Of a DNA stretch of 64,000 nt, positions 62,960 through 64,000 are shown one piece after another (position 1 is the stretch's first letter; each line of letters starts with the position of its first letter). The DNA is taken from positions 498,501 through 562,500 of the forward strand of contig CAJNDS010002568.1 of the NCBI GenBank assembly GCA_905221605.1, in the 5' to 3' direction. The stretch comes from Symbiodinium natans (Eukaryota; Sar; Dinophyceae; Suessiales; Symbiodiniaceae). Both the position numbers and the translations under genes were made by a program. The notes under the pieces are model-generated. The model did not search any database, was not told the DNA's origin, and saw only the letters and a program-made list of their open reading frames with translations.

Positions 62960-64000
62960 TAAGCCCTTGCAAGCACCCGTGCGGCAGGTAGCGGTGATTT
63001 TTTGGTTGTTGCTGCTTTTATGTTGCTGCGGCGGGGCGCCTTTCTTTTGCCGTTGCTGCGAGGCGTGTTTTTTTTTTTGCTGTTGCTTCGGGGCGCGTTT
63101 TTCTTTTTGCTGTTGCTGCGGGGCACGCATTTGTTTTGTTGCTGCTGCTGCTGCGCTCGTTGTTTTGTGTTGTGTGTGTGTGTGTTTGCTGTTATTGCGG
63201 GGTGTTTTTTCTGCTGTTGCTGCAGGGCGTGTTTCATTTCTCCGCGGGGCGCGGCTCCTGGTGCTGCGGGGCGCGTTTTTGTTTTTGCGGGAGTTTGGGG
63301 GCACGGTTCTAAAAGCGGGAGTGTTGGGGGGGGCCCCCCCCCCCTTTTGCAAACACAGTGCTCGCATGATGGGTTTCAACAAGACTCATAGGCTGGGCGT
63401 TATATACTTGGAGACAGCTTAAAACGGGGGGGGGGAGGAACGCAGCCCCCCTCCATGTGCAAACACAATGCTCGCGTGATGGGATTCAACCGTCCATATA
63501 GCAAGGGGGAGCAAAAAATCAAAAAGACCCCTCCCAAAAAAGAACAAGACCCAAACAAATAGCTTACACGGCTTCAAAAAGCGGGGGCGTTGGGGGGGAG
63601 GGGGGGGGGAGGGGTGGGGGGGGGGCAGCCCCCCCCCCCCCCCCCCATTTGCAAACACAGTGCTCGCAAGATGGGTTTCAACAAGACCCATAATTATGCT
63701 GGGGGTCACATGCTCGGATGGCCTCGAAAAGTGGGGGTCCATCCACCCCTTAACCAGCGGCAAACGGGCAACGCACAACGCTCCGGACCAATTTGCAACT
63801 ACATTTGCAACTACAAGTCCAGCCAGAATATGTCGATTGAGTGGCACACCAGCACGGCCGCGGGGTAGCCCCCCCCCCCCCCCCTCCCCCCCCACCCGCG
63901 CATATATGCTGGCGGTCATTTGCTTTGAAACAAGCTTGGGTTGGGGGGGGCGCAGCCCCCCATTTGCAAACATAGTGCTCGCCTGATGGGTTTCAAAGAA
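62960..64000. repeat. Right-end repeat cluster with G/C homopolymers
   Basis: A TTGCTGTTGCTGCGGGGCGC-like unit is repeated irregularly from 63,005 to 63,290. A segment containing TTGCAAACACAGTGCTCGC and GATGGGTTTCAACAAGAC then recurs at about 63,346, 63,456, 63,648 and 63,962, each preceded by a poly-C or poly-G run. The open frames here are repeat-driven. No gene is recognised. Confidence 0.8.

Overview
The window looks like nuclear DNA of a dinoflagellate, most like a Symbiodinium-type alga. The evidence is a long pentatricopeptide (PPR) repeat protein with the ISACEKGG-type repeat, a ubiquitin-like plus FNIP-type repeat protein, relics of an R2-like retroelement with a CCHC knuckle and an endonuclease-like tail, genes cut into many small exons whose 3' splice sites are nearly all AG|G, and TTTAGGG-type (plant/dinoflagellate telomere) heptamers. 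Nothing bacterial or organellar was recognised.

Layout. From 1 to about 54,910 the DNA is a mosaic of short exons, nearly all reading on the minus strand, separated by introns filled with (TTTAGGG)n or (CCCTAAA)n tracts in either orientation and by small inverted-repeat elements of 80-200 bp. Read in the direction of transcription (right to left), the recognised genes are: a dienelactone-hydrolase-like gene (55.29-52.35 kb, nine exons, catalytic Cys, Asp and His all present); a ubiquitin-like/FNIP-repeat gene (45.24-43.18 kb, one exon); an EF-hand-like set of exons (38.2-30.6 kb); a PPR gene (30.0-27.2 kb); an ankyrin-like set (23.5-21.6 kb); a RACK1-like WD40 gene (21.08-18.55 kb, nine exons, C-terminal stop present); a second, larger ankyrin set (17.1-9.5 kb); and an unrecognised multi-exon gene present as two tandem copies (5.65-3.17 and 2.95-0.24 kb). 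Two long exons (PPR, FNIP) and a block at 38.3-41.75 kb lack telomere-type repeats. That block holds large CT microsatellites, a 146-bp tandem duplication and a decayed oxygenase-like domain. Exons were found by translating by eye and by matching splice phase between neighbours; those boundaries are predictions.

At about 54,910 the telomere-type repeats stop abruptly. The rest (55-64 kb) is a different landscape: decayed R2-like retroelements (minus strand 57.10-57.76 kb, plus strand 60.88-62.96 kb), a 40-bp minisatellite, and repeat-rich, G/C-homopolymer-rich sequence at the right end.

The most unusual aspect is the intron architecture. Telomere-type heptamers punctuate the introns of the multi-exon genes, and at least eight families of terminal-inverted-repeat elements (introner-like) lie in the same introns, several with a telomere-type array in their centre. 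In one case the array interrupts the inverted-repeat arm exactly at a TTAG that could have seeded it. Because TTTAGGG carries AG|G, the dinoflagellate 3' splice context, these repeats may also be read as ready-made splice acceptors.
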